64,000 nt of DNA from assembly GCA_023422775.1 (NCBI GenBank), contig JAFAGM010000023.1, positions 1 to 64,000 of the forward strand. The letters are read 5' to 3'. A program made the position numbers and the translations under genes. Source of the stretch: Pseudomonadota bacterium (lineage in GTDB: Bacteria; Pseudomonadota; Alphaproteobacteria; Rhizobiales; Xanthobacteraceae). This document shows, piece after piece, positions 8,153-17,179 of this stretch. The notes beneath the pieces are model-generated. The model had not been told where the DNA came from and searched no databases. It worked only from the letters and a program-made list of their open reading frames with translations. How positions within the stretch are numbered: the stretch's first letter is position 1; each line of letters starts with the position of its first letter.

Positions 8153-8176
8153 AATAGCGGTAAAAGGATATGCCTT

Positions 8177-9565
8177 ATGTCTTATGATCTCTCGGCCGCG
8201 ACCGCCAGTCGCGAGGACGTGTTTGCCAGCTACAACCTGGGAGCGCAGACCTTGACCATGCGTCTCCCTATCGCTCGCTTTATCGATATGTCTGACGTTC
8301 CAAACGACGGATCGGTCGACGCAGATGAGGTGTCACAGCGCCCGCTGGACAAGAGCCACGCGAGCCTTTTGGCGCAATACATTCTGAAGGGCTTGGTTCA
8401 TGCTTCGGCCAATATCAGGGATGCCGCTGGCAAGGACAGCTCGTCGCATCGCCATGTCCTTCTGGCCCTCGGTGCGCAGCGCTACTATGCGCTGCAGCCG
8501 ATTGTCGTGAATATTCCAGTTCCACTGGCCGATCTAAAGCCCCAGAAGCAGCTCAACCAGGCCGGTGACGACATCTCGCTGCGCATCAGCGTCTCACATG
8601 CCACCCTGATGTGGGTCATTGACGGGCAGCATCGTCGTTACGCGATGAATACGGTCCTGGATTTCCTTCGCACCATAAGGGCAACCCAAGCTTATCCCAA
8701 GAGGGCGTCGCTGTACCCAGGCAAACCGGGCGAGCACATCCCCCCTGCAGAGATGGAGGTTTGGCGCGAAGCTTTGCAATTGGCGTTGAATTTCTGCACG
8801 GTTACGATTGAGGCGCATCTGAACCTCGACGTCGAGCAGCGTCGCCAGCTTTTTGCAGATTTAAATAACAAGGGGAAAAGCGTCTCTGCGAGCATGGCGT
8901 TCGACTTCGACAACTCCAATCCAATCAACGTCTTTATCAAGGATGTACTGTTGGGCGAGGGCATCCTAACAGCTCCGGTCGTCGAAAAGGACGTTGTCGA
9001 ATGGAACAATCACGACGGATCGATGGCGCGAAAGGACTTGGTAGCCATCAATTCCATCCTCATCCTCAATAAGACCAATCCTCGCGGGGCGGTGCCCAGT
9101 CAAGTGGAAAAGATGGAGGAAGCAGCTCGTCGGTTCTGGGATGCTGTTTGTTCAATTCCCGCGTTCGGTGAAGCAAAAGCGAAGCTGAAAACCGTGGCTG
9201 CTCAGCCGGTCGTGCTGAAGGCGCTGGCGAAGCTCACATATGACTTTGCGATGAGCAAGAAGGCAGACCAAGCGGCCTTGGATATGCTGTTGGACGGCAT
9301 TCCCCATCTGGATTTTTCTCACCACAATCCGATGTGGCATGCTTACGAGCTGTCGTCGGCTGATCGGCAGAAGAAGCTACCTGGGCTTGCGGATTATCTG
9401 CCCCATGACAACGCAAACCGTGACTTGGGTTCGACAGACAACAATGGATTGATGCGCTTTGGCGCCAAGCACAACGACATCTATCCGGTGCTTGGGGACA
9501 TCATTCGTTGGAGGTTGAAGCTCCCCAACCGTCACGAGGATGAAGCGGTCGAGGATGCCGCTTGA
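8177..9565 (+). CDS. DGQHR-domain protein, DndB-like
   Basis: A 462-residue protein with the diagnostic motif VIDGQHRRYAM (DGQHR at residues 149-153) and the second family block QLFADLNNKGKSVSASM (about 224-240). DGQHR proteins include DndB, the regulator of phosphorothioate DNA modification, and many uncharacterised members in mobile and defence islands. The usual partners dndA, C, D and E are absent from this window, so it is an orphan or works with the neighbouring HTH protein, methyltransferase and GHKL ATPase. The ribosome site AAAGGA precedes ATG 8177, and the upstream region holds repeats that could be its operator. A strong terminator follows at 9573. Confidence 0.8.
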   Translation: MSYDLSAATASREDVFASYNLGAQTLTMRLPIARFIDMSDVPNDGSVDADEVSQRPLDKSHASLLAQYILKGLVHASANIRDAAGKDSSSHRHVLLALGAQRYYALQPIVVNIPVPLADLKPQKQLNQAGDDISLRISVSHATLMWVIDGQHRRYAMNTVLDFLRTIRATQAYPKRASLYPGKPGEHIPPAEMEVWREALQLALNFCTVTIEAHLNLDVEQRRQLFADLNNKGKSVSASMAFDFDNSNPINVFIKDVLLGEGILTAPVVEKDVVEWNNHDGSMARKDLVAINSILILNKTNPRGAVPSQVEKMEEAARRFWDAVCSIPAFGEAKAKLKTVAAQPVVLKALAKLTYDFAMSKKADQAALDMLLDGIPHLDFSHHNPMWHAYELSSADRQKKLPGLADYLPHDNANRDLGSTDNNGLMRFGAKHNDIYPVLGDIIRWRLKLPNRHEDEAVEDAA

Positions 9566-9572
9566 GTATTTG

Positions 9573-9594
9573 AAGGCCCCGGAAACGGGGCCTT
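9573..9594 (+). terminator. Hairpin terminator after the DGQHR gene
   Basis: AAGGCCCCG (9573-9581), GAAA tetraloop, CGGGGCCTT (9586-9594): a perfect 9-bp stem 7 bp after the stop codon, followed by CTCTCC. The tetraloop and GC-rich stem favour termination, although the U-tract is weak. Confidence 0.7.
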
Positions 9595-9672
9595 CTCTCC
9601 ATCTGCCAAAGGATCGCAATGCATTCTTGCCCGGAAGAATTCCGACGTAGGAATCTTAGAGAGGAGCCAGTC

Positions 9673-9996
9673 ATGACACGAGCAGAAGCCAGCGGTATTC
9701 GCCTGAGTGAAGAGGATGCCGCCATGGTGAAGGGGATGATCCAGCGCGGCGATCGACAACATGACATCGCGGCATGGTTTGGCGTAAACGGGGGACGCAT
9801 AGGTGAAATCTCCAGTGGGGATAAGTTTGGCTGGGTTCAGCCAGCGCCACTGGATCGGCTGCCACCTCCAGGCCCGTATTTGTCAGGCAGGTCAGCGCAG
9901 GGGGCTATCGATGCTCTCGAGCGAGCTAAAGACGCCCTGCTGGCGGCGGTTTCCGATATCGATCAGGCTTTAGAAGAGACCAGAGAAGCGGGGTGA
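9673..9996 (+). CDS. Small HTH protein of island/phage type
   Basis: A 107-residue protein starting at ATG 9673 with a good GAGAGGAG upstream; an earlier in-frame start at 9619 has no such site. Residues about 10-45 (LSEEDAAMVKGMIQRGDRQH and DIAAWFGVNGGRIGEISSG) form a helix-turn-helix like those of small phage and island proteins or the DNA-reading modules of homing endonucleases. The C-terminal half is proline-rich, then helical. Its exact function is unknown; DNA binding is likely. It overlaps the convergent methyltransferase gene by 34 bp. Confidence 0.65.
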   Translation: MTRAEASGIRLSEEDAAMVKGMIQRGDRQHDIAAWFGVNGGRIGEISSGDKFGWVQPAPLDRLPPPGPYLSGRSAQGAIDALERAKDALLAAVSDIDQALEETREAG

Positions 9997-10607
9997 TAAT
10001 CGGTCTCGCGTTCCAGCCGTTTGCGGCAGGGGGGAATCCATACGAGCTGCGGCGTAGATTTGACGTCTTTCTCCCAAACAAGCCAAGCGTATCCAGTGGC
10101 CGTCGACGCCTTCTTGTCGAGCCTGCCCCGCACCATCGGAACGCGCTCGACAAATTGGGCGAATTTGGTGGGAGGGCGCTTTTCGAACAGCGCGCGATAG
10201 CGCCCGGAACTCTCGATAAAAACCGTACGGACCAGAACCGCGACGCCAACGCGGGCGACTATCAATGAGCGAAGAACGAACTCTTCAGCCAGTCGAAATG
10301 GCGGATTCGTGATTACCCAATCGACAGTGCCGGCCTCATACGGGACGGACAGATAATCGCGGACCGGACCGTATCCGTAAGAATATGCATCCGAAGCCTC
10401 GACTTGTCCGAAATATTCCTTGAGGACTTTGGACATATGCCCTGCACCGCAAGCAGGCTCAAGCACGGAGTATCCCGTTAGAGGATGCCTGTCGTTGATG
10501 ACGTGCTCTAATAGGGCTCTGGTCGCCCATGGCGGGGTTGGAAAGTCATCGGGGCTGTCCGCTGCCTCTGCCCTTTGTGCCATGACAGCGTGCGACCGAT
10601 TTTGCAT
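9963..10607 (-). CDS. SAM-dependent DNA methyltransferase, small amino-MTase type
   Basis: A 214-residue protein from ATG 10607, preceded by GGTGGGATGGA. DFPTPPWATRALLEHV (residues about 21-36) is typical of phage and island adenine methyltransferases; SAM motif I is VLEPACGAG (48-56) and the catalytic motif IV is NPPF (101-104), which marks exocyclic amino (N6-A or N4-C) methylation. No separate target-recognition domain or partner restriction enzyme is seen. It lies downstream of the GHKL ATPase gene on the same strand, 156 bp apart, and converges with the HTH gene. Confidence 0.8.
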   Translation of the reverse strand: MQNRSHAVMAQRAEAADSPDDFPTPPWATRALLEHVINDRHPLTGYSVLEPACGAGHMSKVLKEYFGQVEASDAYSYGYGPVRDYLSVPYEAGTVDWVITNPPFRLAEEFVLRSLIVARVGVAVLVRTVFIESSGRYRALFEKRPPTKFAQFVERVPMVRGRLDKKASTATGYAWLVWEKDVKSTPQLVWIPPCRKRLERETDYHPASLVSSKA

Positions 10608-10725
10608 TGCAGTCCATCCCACCAAGCCGAATCATGTTCTGATTTTGTTCTTAGCTTAGTTAAGAAATGGTTACCAGGACCACGACCGGCACGGCAGCAA
10701 ACCCAAGCGCCTGCGATTTAGAATT

Positions 10726-10757
10726 GCGCTCGACCGAGACGGGTTTCGATCGAGCGC
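10726..10757 (-). terminator. Hairpin between GHKL and methyltransferase genes
   Basis: GCGCTCGA (10726-10733) and TCGAGCGC (10750-10757) are perfect 8-bp inverted arms with a 16-nt loop, just downstream of the GHKL stop codon. The following bases on the minus strand lack a clear U-run, so termination may be partial, leaving read-through into the methyltransferase gene. Confidence 0.35.
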
Positions 10758-10763
10758 TTGTTG

Positions 10764-12632
10764 TCACGCCGCTTTGGACGGCCTCGATATGTCGGAGGAA
10801 AGCGACCGCTTCACCCGTTCAACAACGTGGAAGCGAGTCATCATCACCGTGGTCAGCGCATGAGAGCAAAGGGCACGATCGATATCCGACGGCGTCCATG
10901 TTCGACCATTGGTCAGATTTCTCACCGTCATGATTGCCTCGACGAGCTGCCCTTCCATCCACTCCTCGACGTACTCCACGATTTTCCGGTTGATCGCAGG
11001 ATCGCCCCCGGGATTGAACTCCTTCGAGAAAAATCCAAGCAAGTCACGATACCCTCGAAAATCCCTATTCGCCTTGACCATGTCACCCGAAAGGCTGTCG
11101 CCCACGATTTCCGCTGCGAGGTCTTCCAATTCGCCCTCCTCGCGTGTGCCATCCGCGCGGGAGATCCATTTCACTGCCGGCTCCTTGGTCGAAACCACAA
11201 CCTGGCGAACCAACTCACCATCGGCTTCGACCAGGTCCGCGAGATAGTCGTCGCTCGAAGTGCCTCCACGGCGACCGCCTCCGGTCGAGGCGCCCTCACG
11301 TTGAGTATCGCCAGCTGAGCCAGATGCTCCACCTGGTGCCTCACCAGTGGCACGCAATGTTCCTTGAGGATCACGGCGGTATCGCGTTGGCTTCAGCAAA
11401 TCACGGATGCGCTGCAGCCGCTCTAGGATGCGTTCACGCGTCTTGCCATCAGGGTCTCGCTCAGTCTTAGCCATAATCTCATCGATCTTGGCCTTGATCT
11501 CGGGCGGCATCTTTTCCCGGAACTCTGCGCCCCATACCTCGAACCAATTGGCTTCCTGGACGTCTTCCCCGTTGATGATGATCCGGCTCCGGGCTGTATC
11601 GGCGCGAACCTCCAAGCTCCTCTTCGGCTCGATATAGATCACGACGTGGTCGGCCCCGAACACAATGCCGAAGCTCGCGAGTATTCGACGTGCAATTGGG
11701 GGCGTGAGATGAACGTAAACCTCGTCCTGGAATACAATTCCAACCTTGCAGGTTCGACCGCCCCGGGTACTCATCTTCTTCGAGTCTTCTTTCGGGTCGG
11801 CGAACACCCACCAATGCGCGTCTGCAGTTGCGAGGGACACAGTGCCTTTCGCCTCTGCGTACTGGTCGAACAACGCCTTCGAACCTGCGACGGTCTGAAA
11901 ATTGAAGGTCTTCGTCGATGCGGACGGTTCCTCCGAAGGCCAATCCTCTTCGTTCTGCGTCAGCACACGCACTTGAAGCTTCACGTTCTCGGGGAGCCGG
12001 AAATACCGGTTCGTCAGGTAAGTGATCAACCAGTTCATCCCCCGCCCCTCCGGTGGGAAGCACGTGTTGTTTTCCTCTGAAAGGCCGAGCAGCGTTACCT
12101 TCGTGCCATTCCGGTCGATGATGGAGGGTTTGAAGGTATCCTTGATGCGCGGTGTCCAATCGGGTCCATCGGAAAGCTCGAACGAGGCCAGGCCATAGAC
12201 ACCTTCCTTGTCGTCGCGGTGAAGCTTCACCATCGACCCCTTACCATCGTGCCATGACTGATAAACAAGCCCATGGCTATTGCGATGGAGAGCAGTAATC
12301 TTGGCGCCAACGCCAAAGTTCTGCGAAATGCCTTGGGTTTGGTTGGCACCTTGCACGGCCAAAGCGTTCAAATAATCCAGCATCTGCTGCGACGTCATGC
12401 CGTCGCCGTTGTCCGTGATGGAGAGTTTGTATTCTCCTGTGCGTTTGAGATTGTCCCAGTCAACATCCCATCGGATGACGCCTTCGGATGCGTTTCCAGC
12501 TTTCTGGCGCCTCTCGATAGCCTCGAGGGCGTTCTCCGTCAGTTCTCGGATTTGCTGATTGGGGGGAGTGTCGGCGGCGAGGCGATCCAAAAGGAACGCA
12601 ATATTCGCCACCTGCATTGCGCGAGTGGTCAT
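10764..12632 (-). CDS. GHKL (Hsp90-like) ATPase
   Basis: A 622-residue protein with a full GHKL ATP-binding site: N box RELTENALEAI (Glu30, Asn34), G1 box TDNGDGM (74-79) and G2 box NFGVGAK (105-111). The family includes Hsp90, MutL, MORC and GyrB-type ATPases. No histidine-kinase phosphoacceptor domain or transmembrane segment is seen. Residues around 430-460 are a Gly/Ser/Thr-rich linker separating the ATPase core from a C-terminal helical part with no known domain. AAAGGA stands 9 bp before ATG 12632. The island context beside a DNA methyltransferase and DGQHR protein suggests a DNA-acting or defence function, which is inference. Confidence 0.8.
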   Translation of the reverse strand: MTTRAMQVANIAFLLDRLAADTPPNQQIRELTENALEAIERRQKAGNASEGVIRWDVDWDNLKRTGEYKLSITDNGDGMTSQQMLDYLNALAVQGANQTQGISQNFGVGAKITALHRNSHGLVYQSWHDGKGSMVKLHRDDKEGVYGLASFELSDGPDWTPRIKDTFKPSIIDRNGTKVTLLGLSEENNTCFPPEGRGMNWLITYLTNRYFRLPENVKLQVRVLTQNEEDWPSEEPSASTKTFNFQTVAGSKALFDQYAEAKGTVSLATADAHWWVFADPKEDSKKMSTRGGRTCKVGIVFQDEVYVHLTPPIARRILASFGIVFGADHVVIYIEPKRSLEVRADTARSRIIINGEDVQEANWFEVWGAEFREKMPPEIKAKIDEIMAKTERDPDGKTRERILERLQRIRDLLKPTRYRRDPQGTLRATGEAPGGASGSAGDTQREGASTGGGRRGGTSSDDYLADLVEADGELVRQVVVSTKEPAVKWISRADGTREEGELEDLAAEIVGDSLSGDMVKANRDFRGYRDLLGFFSKEFNPGGDPAINRKIVEYVEEWMEGQLVEAIMTVRNLTNGRTWTPSDIDRALCSHALTTVMMTRFHVVERVKRSLSSDISRPSKAA

Positions 12633-12841
12633 GACATCTGATCCTTTACAAGGTAGCCGGAGCTACATGGTTTAGTTGCCTGCGATCGCTTTCAGCCCGG
12701 CGGAGCAATGCTCGGGCGGGCCACGGCGACTCGAGGCACGACAAACTTAGGACGTGCAACAACGGGCTACAAGCCGATTATGTTTGATCAGGTATCGATG
12801 ATGTTGAGACCATCTACCGTCATCGCACTGGCCGGTTGTCT

Positions 12842-12867
12842 CCGGTACACAAAGCCGGTACACACAA
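12842..12867 (+). repeat. Island-end repeat, right copy (CCGGTACACAA motif)
   Basis: CCGGTACACAA at 12842-12852, followed by CCGGTACACA at 12856-12865, matches the left copy at 5161-5186. Just after it, GGGTTCAAAATCCC at 12878-12891 looks like a tRNA T-arm and might be debris from another tRNA-targeted insertion. Confidence 0.4.
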
Positions 12868-12924
12868 AAATGCCGGTGGGTTCAAAATCCCTTGCAAACC
12901 AACCTGTTTGAACGGTGGCGATCC

Positions 12925-12943
12925 AGTCTTTTCCTGGGCACCA
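12925..12943 (+). repeat. attR-like site, right boundary of the island
   Basis: AGTCTTTTCCTGGGCACCA copies the tRNA-Leu 3' end (5089-5107) with a single mismatch; 14 bp (12930-12943) are exact. No tRNA body precedes it, so it is a displaced tRNA fragment rather than a gene. It sets the island length at about 7.8 kb. Confidence 0.8.
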
Positions 12944-13552
12944 TCATTTCTGAAAATTGAGATTTTCCAGGCGGTTAGAGCTTGCCTTGGCGTTGCATCG
13001 GGCGGGCCGGGCAACGTTGCTCGTTCGTGCGTTTGCCGACGCGCCGTGACTGTTGAGCATTACGCTATGAAATGCCCGTCGTTGCCTCACAAGGCCGCCG
13101 CTCGGGCCGAAGAGTTTGCTGGCTCTGGCTGCCAAGGCTTGGCTGCCAAGCGCGCAGATGCCCCGCGTCTGACTCGGAGTTCGCCGATCAGGTAACGAGC
13201 AGGACGTTTGTCGGCGGAGGCAGTCGTCGCGACGTGTGAAGTCCAGTCCGCGAAACCACTGGGCATTGTTCGCCTCCATAATTTCGGATGCGAGGCGCAA
13301 CCAGTGAAGGCGGCGCGGGCGACGCAATCTCTGTTGATTGCGTGTTGTGGCCGGCGCCTCAAGCTACTGCCGAACGGTGGACGATCGGATTCGTGAAGAT
13401 GCGGTTTCTTCTTGCAAGAACTTCAGTGCGGCATGTTGACGCGAGAGGAATAAACGTGCGTCGGTGAATCTGAACTTCTGACGGATGAAAGTCTGCAAAT
13501 TGCAGCGGAATTCATTCGTCATCGCATCTTCGCAGATGGTGCGCGAAATCAG
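12944..13552. other. Non-coding stretch between island and iron operon
   Basis: About 600 bp with no frame that resembles a known protein. Short frames on both strands (for example 12944-13327 minus) are rich in Arg/Ala/Ser as expected of chance frames in GC-rich DNA. It may hold degraded chromosomal sequence or the distal promoter region of the TonB receptor gene. Confidence 0.5.
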
Positions 13553-13569
13553 TTTAGAAAGATTCCAAT
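13553..13569 (+). promoter_or_regulatory. Irr-type iron control element (ICE-like box)
   Basis: TTTAGAA-AGA-TTCCAAT is a near match to the rhizobial iron control element TTTAGAA-N3-TTCTAAA bound by Irr, differing at two or three positions of the right arm. It lies about 100 bp upstream of the TonB receptor start, and a further TTCTAAA half-site follows near 13588. Irr regulates iron genes in Bradyrhizobium, so iron-responsive control of this operon is likely. Confidence 0.55.
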
Positions 13570-13662
13570 CAGCAAGCGTACAGCGATTCTAAATTCGGCG
13601 CGGTTGTCTCCGCATCTCCATTTCCCTAGTCAGAACTGGAACTGGGTGAATTGGGGCAAGTG

Positions 13663-15981
13663 GTGACTAACTTCAAGAACTACAAGAGCCGCCTGTATGT
13701 TGGTGCGGCCACAAGCGTTGTTTCGTTGTGCCTGATCGGCACGGGGGCTTCAGAGAGCAGGGCACAGAGCACGTCGTCGCAGACGTTGCCTCCGGTGTCG
13801 ATCGATGCACCTCAGCAGAGAGCGCGCGTGACGACTCCTGTGCGGTCTCGTGGTACGGCGCAGCGCTCAACGCGCGTCGCGCCGCGGCAATCGACCGAAC
13901 GGCCTCCCGCGCCGACGGCACCTCCCACCACGATGGGAACGACCCGCACTCTTGGTGCTCCCGCGCCGGCCTATGCCGGTGGTCAGGTCGCGCAGGGTGG
14001 AACGCTTGGCCTGCTCGGCAACCAAAGCGTTATGAATGTGCCCTTCAGTACCGTGAATTTTACGTCGCAACTGATCGAGAATCAGCAGGCACGAACGGCG
14101 GCGGACACGTTGATCAATGATGCCTCCGTTCGAGCCACCACCGCACAGAACGGGTTCGACGACACGCTGCAAATTCGCGGTTTCCCCGTTGGCGCGGGCG
14201 ACGTTGGCCTCAACGGCCTGTACGGGCTTATTTCCTCCAATCGCGTACCCGCCCCGATCATCGAGCGGATCGAACTGCTCAAGGGGCCGGGGGCGCTCAT
14301 CAACGGAATCGCCCCTGGCGGCAGCGTTGGCGGCGCCATCAACATCCTCACCAAGCGTGCCGGCGAGATACCCTTCACGCGTGTGACCCCGTTCTTCATG
14401 AGCGCCGGAAGCTACGGCGTCCAGTTGGAGAACAGCGGCCGTTACGGCGCGAACAAGGAGTGGGGCGTTCGTTTCACCGGGGTGGGACGAAACGGCGAGG
14501 CTTCGATCGACGGCGGCAACTGGCGAACCGGTCTTGGTGCGCTGGGGGTCGACTATCGCGGCGAGCGCTTCCGCTGGACGCTCGATGCCATTTCACAGAA
14601 CGACGATACCAAAAACTTCCGTCCGCAGATGGGCATTCAGACCACTGTGCCCTTCATTCCTGCTGTTCCCGACGCCCGCAGCAACTGGTACCCCGGCACA
14701 GTGCTGAAGCAGAGGGACAATACCATTGCGACGGCCGCCGAATACGACATTTCCGAAGCGCTGACGGCCTATGCCGGTATCGGCTATCGCGACGGCGAGA
14801 ATTACCAGACTTTCCCTGATTCTCGCGTCACCGGCTACCCCGGCGGCATGGACCAGTTCGGCAACTTCAGGCTCATCAACGCCTACTACGATTCCTACAG
14901 CAAGACGACGAGCGGCAACGCAGGCGTGCGATCGCGTTTCCAGATCGGGGACGTCGGCCATGCGGTCAACGTCGCCTTTACTGGCTACTACCAGGAGAAC
15001 GGCAACGCCTATGTTGCCAACACGCCGGCCCAATCAGTGCCGTCGAACATCTACAACCCGTCACCGCTTCCGGTGGTCACCGGCACGCGCTTGCCGCCGC
15101 AGAAGGCCAACGAGATCATGTTCCGGAGCATGGCGATCGCGGACACGATGTCGTTCCTGAACGACTCGGTGCTCTTCACCGTCGGTGCTCGTCACCAGAG
15201 AGTGGAGCAGGATTCCGGCTTCAGCCCGACCACCGGTCTGCCCGCGAATAGCTACGGCGCGGAAGCGGTCACGCCCCTTGCGGGTCTTGTCGTCAAGCCA
15301 CTGCAGAACGTCTCGCTGTACGCAAACTATGCTGAAGGACTGAGTCAGGGTATCATCGTCCCCAACACCTTTGCGAACCGGGGTGAAATACTTGCCCCCT
15401 ACAAGTCGAAGCAGCAGGAAGCAGGCGTCAAGGTGGACTGGGGCACGATCACCACGACCGCCGCCGTGTTCCAGATTGCGCGTCCCCTCCTGATCACGAC
15501 GCCAGCCAACTTCCGGGTCTACGACGGCGAACAGCGCAACCGCGGGCTGGAGTTGAACGCGTATGGCCTGTTGATGCCTGGTCTGCGCGGTATGGTCAGC
15601 GCGATGTTCCTGCGTCCGGAGATAACGAAATCGTCCAATCCGCTGGAAATCGGCAAGGACGCGGCCGGTATCCCGACCAGGACTTTCTCCGCCAGTCTCG
15701 ACTGGGACACGCCGTGGGTATCCGGCCTCTCTCTCAATGGTCGCGTGATCTACACATCGGGCGCCTATCTCACGAACCTCAACAATCCGTGGCAGAAATT
15801 CTCCGACTGGACCCGGTTCGACGTCGGCGCGCGTTACGTGACTGCGTTCAACGGGCGCCCCGTCACGATACGAGCGAACATCGAGAACCTGTTCGACAAC
15901 AACTACTGGCTCACGACCGGTTCATTCGTGACGGTCGGCTCGCCGCGGACCTACATCTTGTCGGCGGCATTCGACTTCTAG
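13663..15981 (+). CDS. TonB-dependent siderophore receptor
   Basis: An outer-membrane receptor of about 772 residues. A signal peptide (YVGAATSVVSLCLIG ... SRAQS) is followed by a Pro/Arg/Thr-rich linker, a plug domain (NDASVRATTAQNGFDDTLQI, then RGFPVGAGDVGLNGLYGL and IERIELLKGPGALINGIAPG with GGSVGGAINI) and a beta-barrel ending in the usual aromatic residue (LSAAFDF). These plug motifs are typical of ferric siderophore receptors. The start is uncertain: GTG at 13663 or 13660, or TTG 13651. No inner-membrane siderophore ABC transporter is adjacent; the four following genes resemble accessory iron-uptake genes. Confidence 0.9.
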   Translation: MTNFKNYKSRLYVGAATSVVSLCLIGTGASESRAQSTSSQTLPPVSIDAPQQRARVTTPVRSRGTAQRSTRVAPRQSTERPPAPTAPPTTMGTTRTLGAPAPAYAGGQVAQGGTLGLLGNQSVMNVPFSTVNFTSQLIENQQARTAADTLINDASVRATTAQNGFDDTLQIRGFPVGAGDVGLNGLYGLISSNRVPAPIIERIELLKGPGALINGIAPGGSVGGAINILTKRAGEIPFTRVTPFFMSAGSYGVQLENSGRYGANKEWGVRFTGVGRNGEASIDGGNWRTGLGALGVDYRGERFRWTLDAISQNDDTKNFRPQMGIQTTVPFIPAVPDARSNWYPGTVLKQRDNTIATAAEYDISEALTAYAGIGYRDGENYQTFPDSRVTGYPGGMDQFGNFRLINAYYDSYSKTTSGNAGVRSRFQIGDVGHAVNVAFTGYYQENGNAYVANTPAQSVPSNIYNPSPLPVVTGTRLPPQKANEIMFRSMAIADTMSFLNDSVLFTVGARHQRVEQDSGFSPTTGLPANSYGAEAVTPLAGLVVKPLQNVSLYANYAEGLSQGIIVPNTFANRGEILAPYKSKQQEAGVKVDWGTITTTAAVFQIARPLLITTPANFRVYDGEQRNRGLELNAYGLLMPGLRGMVSAMFLRPEITKSSNPLEIGKDAAGIPTRTFSASLDWDTPWVSGLSLNGRVIYTSGAYLTNLNNPWQKFSDWTRFDVGARYVTAFNGRPVTIRANIENLFDNNYWLTTGSFVTVGSPRTYILSAAFDF

Positions 15982-16159
15982 CCGAATGCCTCCGATCGGC
16001 AGAGGGAGATGATTCAGAAAACGGATTGTCCTCCCCGAGCCTCGAAAGTTTGAACGTTCGTGAGATCGCCGGAACGTGCGTTCCGGCGATCTTTGTCGCA
16101 TTCGGATCGTGCTGATGCGCGAGCCGGTTACTCAAGGATGCTGTTCCAAGGTGCCAGTC

Positions 16160-16888
16160 ATGACCAAACGCCTCATCGCCCTCATCGCCCTGCTCGGCGC
16201 AGCGACGCCCGTGCAGGCGCACCAGATCTGGATCGAGCAGGCCGAAGGGCAGAATGCTGTCGTGCGCTTCGGCGAATTCGGCGAGAACCTTCGTGAGGCG
16301 TCGCCGGGCTTGCTCGACAAGTTTGCAAAGATGACCGCGACGCTCATCTCCGCAAAGGGCGAGCAGAAGTCCGACGCCACCAAGACCGCAACCGGCTTCA
16401 CGCTGCCGTTCTCGGCGGCCGCCGGCGATGGCATCGTCGCAGAAGATGCGAACTATCCGCTGTATGTCTGGAAGCAGCAGGGCAAGGACGTCACCAACTG
16501 GTACCATCCGGCGGCGCGCTACATCACGAGCTTTGCCGCGCAGCAGCCCAAGCTTGCGCTCGACCTCGTGCCGACAGGTCAGGACGGGCAGTTCAAGCTC
16601 ACCTTCAAGGACCAACCCAAGGCCAAGACCAAGGTGACGCTGGTGACGCAATCCGGCTGGTCGAAGGAAGCTCACACCGACGAGCAGGGCCTCGTGAAAT
16701 TCGACATGCCCTGGCAGGGCACCTACGTGGCCGAAGTCAGCTTCAACGACCGCAACGCCGGCGAGCGCGCCGGCGCGAACGGCGCTGAGAAATACGACGC
16801 CGTGAGCTACGCCACCACGGTGACGTTCGTGAATGCCAAGGGCCTGCCGCCAATTCCGGCCGGCCCGCCGGCAACGCCGGGCAAATGA
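16160..16888 (+). CDS. DUF4198-domain periplasmic protein
   Basis: A 242-residue exported protein starting at ATG 16160, with a signal peptide (MTKRLIALIALLGAATPVQA, cleavage near AHQIW). HQIWIEQ at the mature N-terminus and the beta-sandwich C-terminal part (TLVTQSGWSKEAHTDEQG, GTYVAEVSFND) fit DUF4198 proteins, often found beside TonB receptors and thought to act in metal uptake. The exact function is not known. Its stop overlaps the next start by 4 bp (ATGA). Confidence 0.8.
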   Translation: MTKRLIALIALLGAATPVQAHQIWIEQAEGQNAVVRFGEFGENLREASPGLLDKFAKMTATLISAKGEQKSDATKTATGFTLPFSAAAGDGIVAEDANYPLYVWKQQGKDVTNWYHPAARYITSFAAQQPKLALDLVPTGQDGQFKLTFKDQPKAKTKVTLVTQSGWSKEAHTDEQGLVKFDMPWQGTYVAEVSFNDRNAGERAGANGAEKYDAVSYATTVTFVNAKGLPPIPAGPPATPGK

Positions 16889-17166
16889 CCTCGCTGGTAC
16901 ATCGCGTTTGCGCCACGGGCCCGCTGATCGCGCGCATCGTGGCGGCGCTGTTCGGCGGCTATGCCCTGGCCGCGCTCTTCAGCGTCGCCGTGCTCGCATT
17001 GCCGATGAGCAAGCCGCAGGCCGTGCTGACCGGCATGCTGGCGAGTTTTGCCATTTACGCCGGCGCCGTGATCTGGGTGTTCGCGGTGCGCAGCGCACTG
17101 AAGGCCTGGCTGGGCCTGATCATCGTGGGCGTGCCGCTGTCGCTGGCGGCATGGTCTGTTTCCTGA
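16885..17166 (+). CDS. DUF3649-domain small membrane protein
   Basis: A 93-residue protein with about three hydrophobic helices (IVAALFGGYALAALFSVAVL, GMLASFAIYAGAVIWVF, LGLIIVGVPLSLAAW). It fits the DUF3649 family found in iron-uptake operons with PepSY and DUF3325 proteins. The biochemical role is unknown. Tight overlap with the DUF4198 gene shows co-translation. Confidence 0.75.
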   Translation: MTSLVHRVCATGPLIARIVAALFGGYALAALFSVAVLALPMSKPQAVLTGMLASFAIYAGAVIWVFAVRSALKAWLGLIIVGVPLSLAAWSVS

Positions 17167-17179
17167 CGAAGGACGGCGC

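Noticed and set aside
8177..9565. A complete dnd phosphorothioation cluster
   Set aside because: Only a DGQHR/DndB-like protein is present; no cysteine desulfurase, DndC, DndD or DndE gene lies in the island or nearby.
12944..13327. Minus-strand 127-codon frame after the island
   Set aside because: Composition is that of a random GC-rich frame, and no start signal or similarity is visible.
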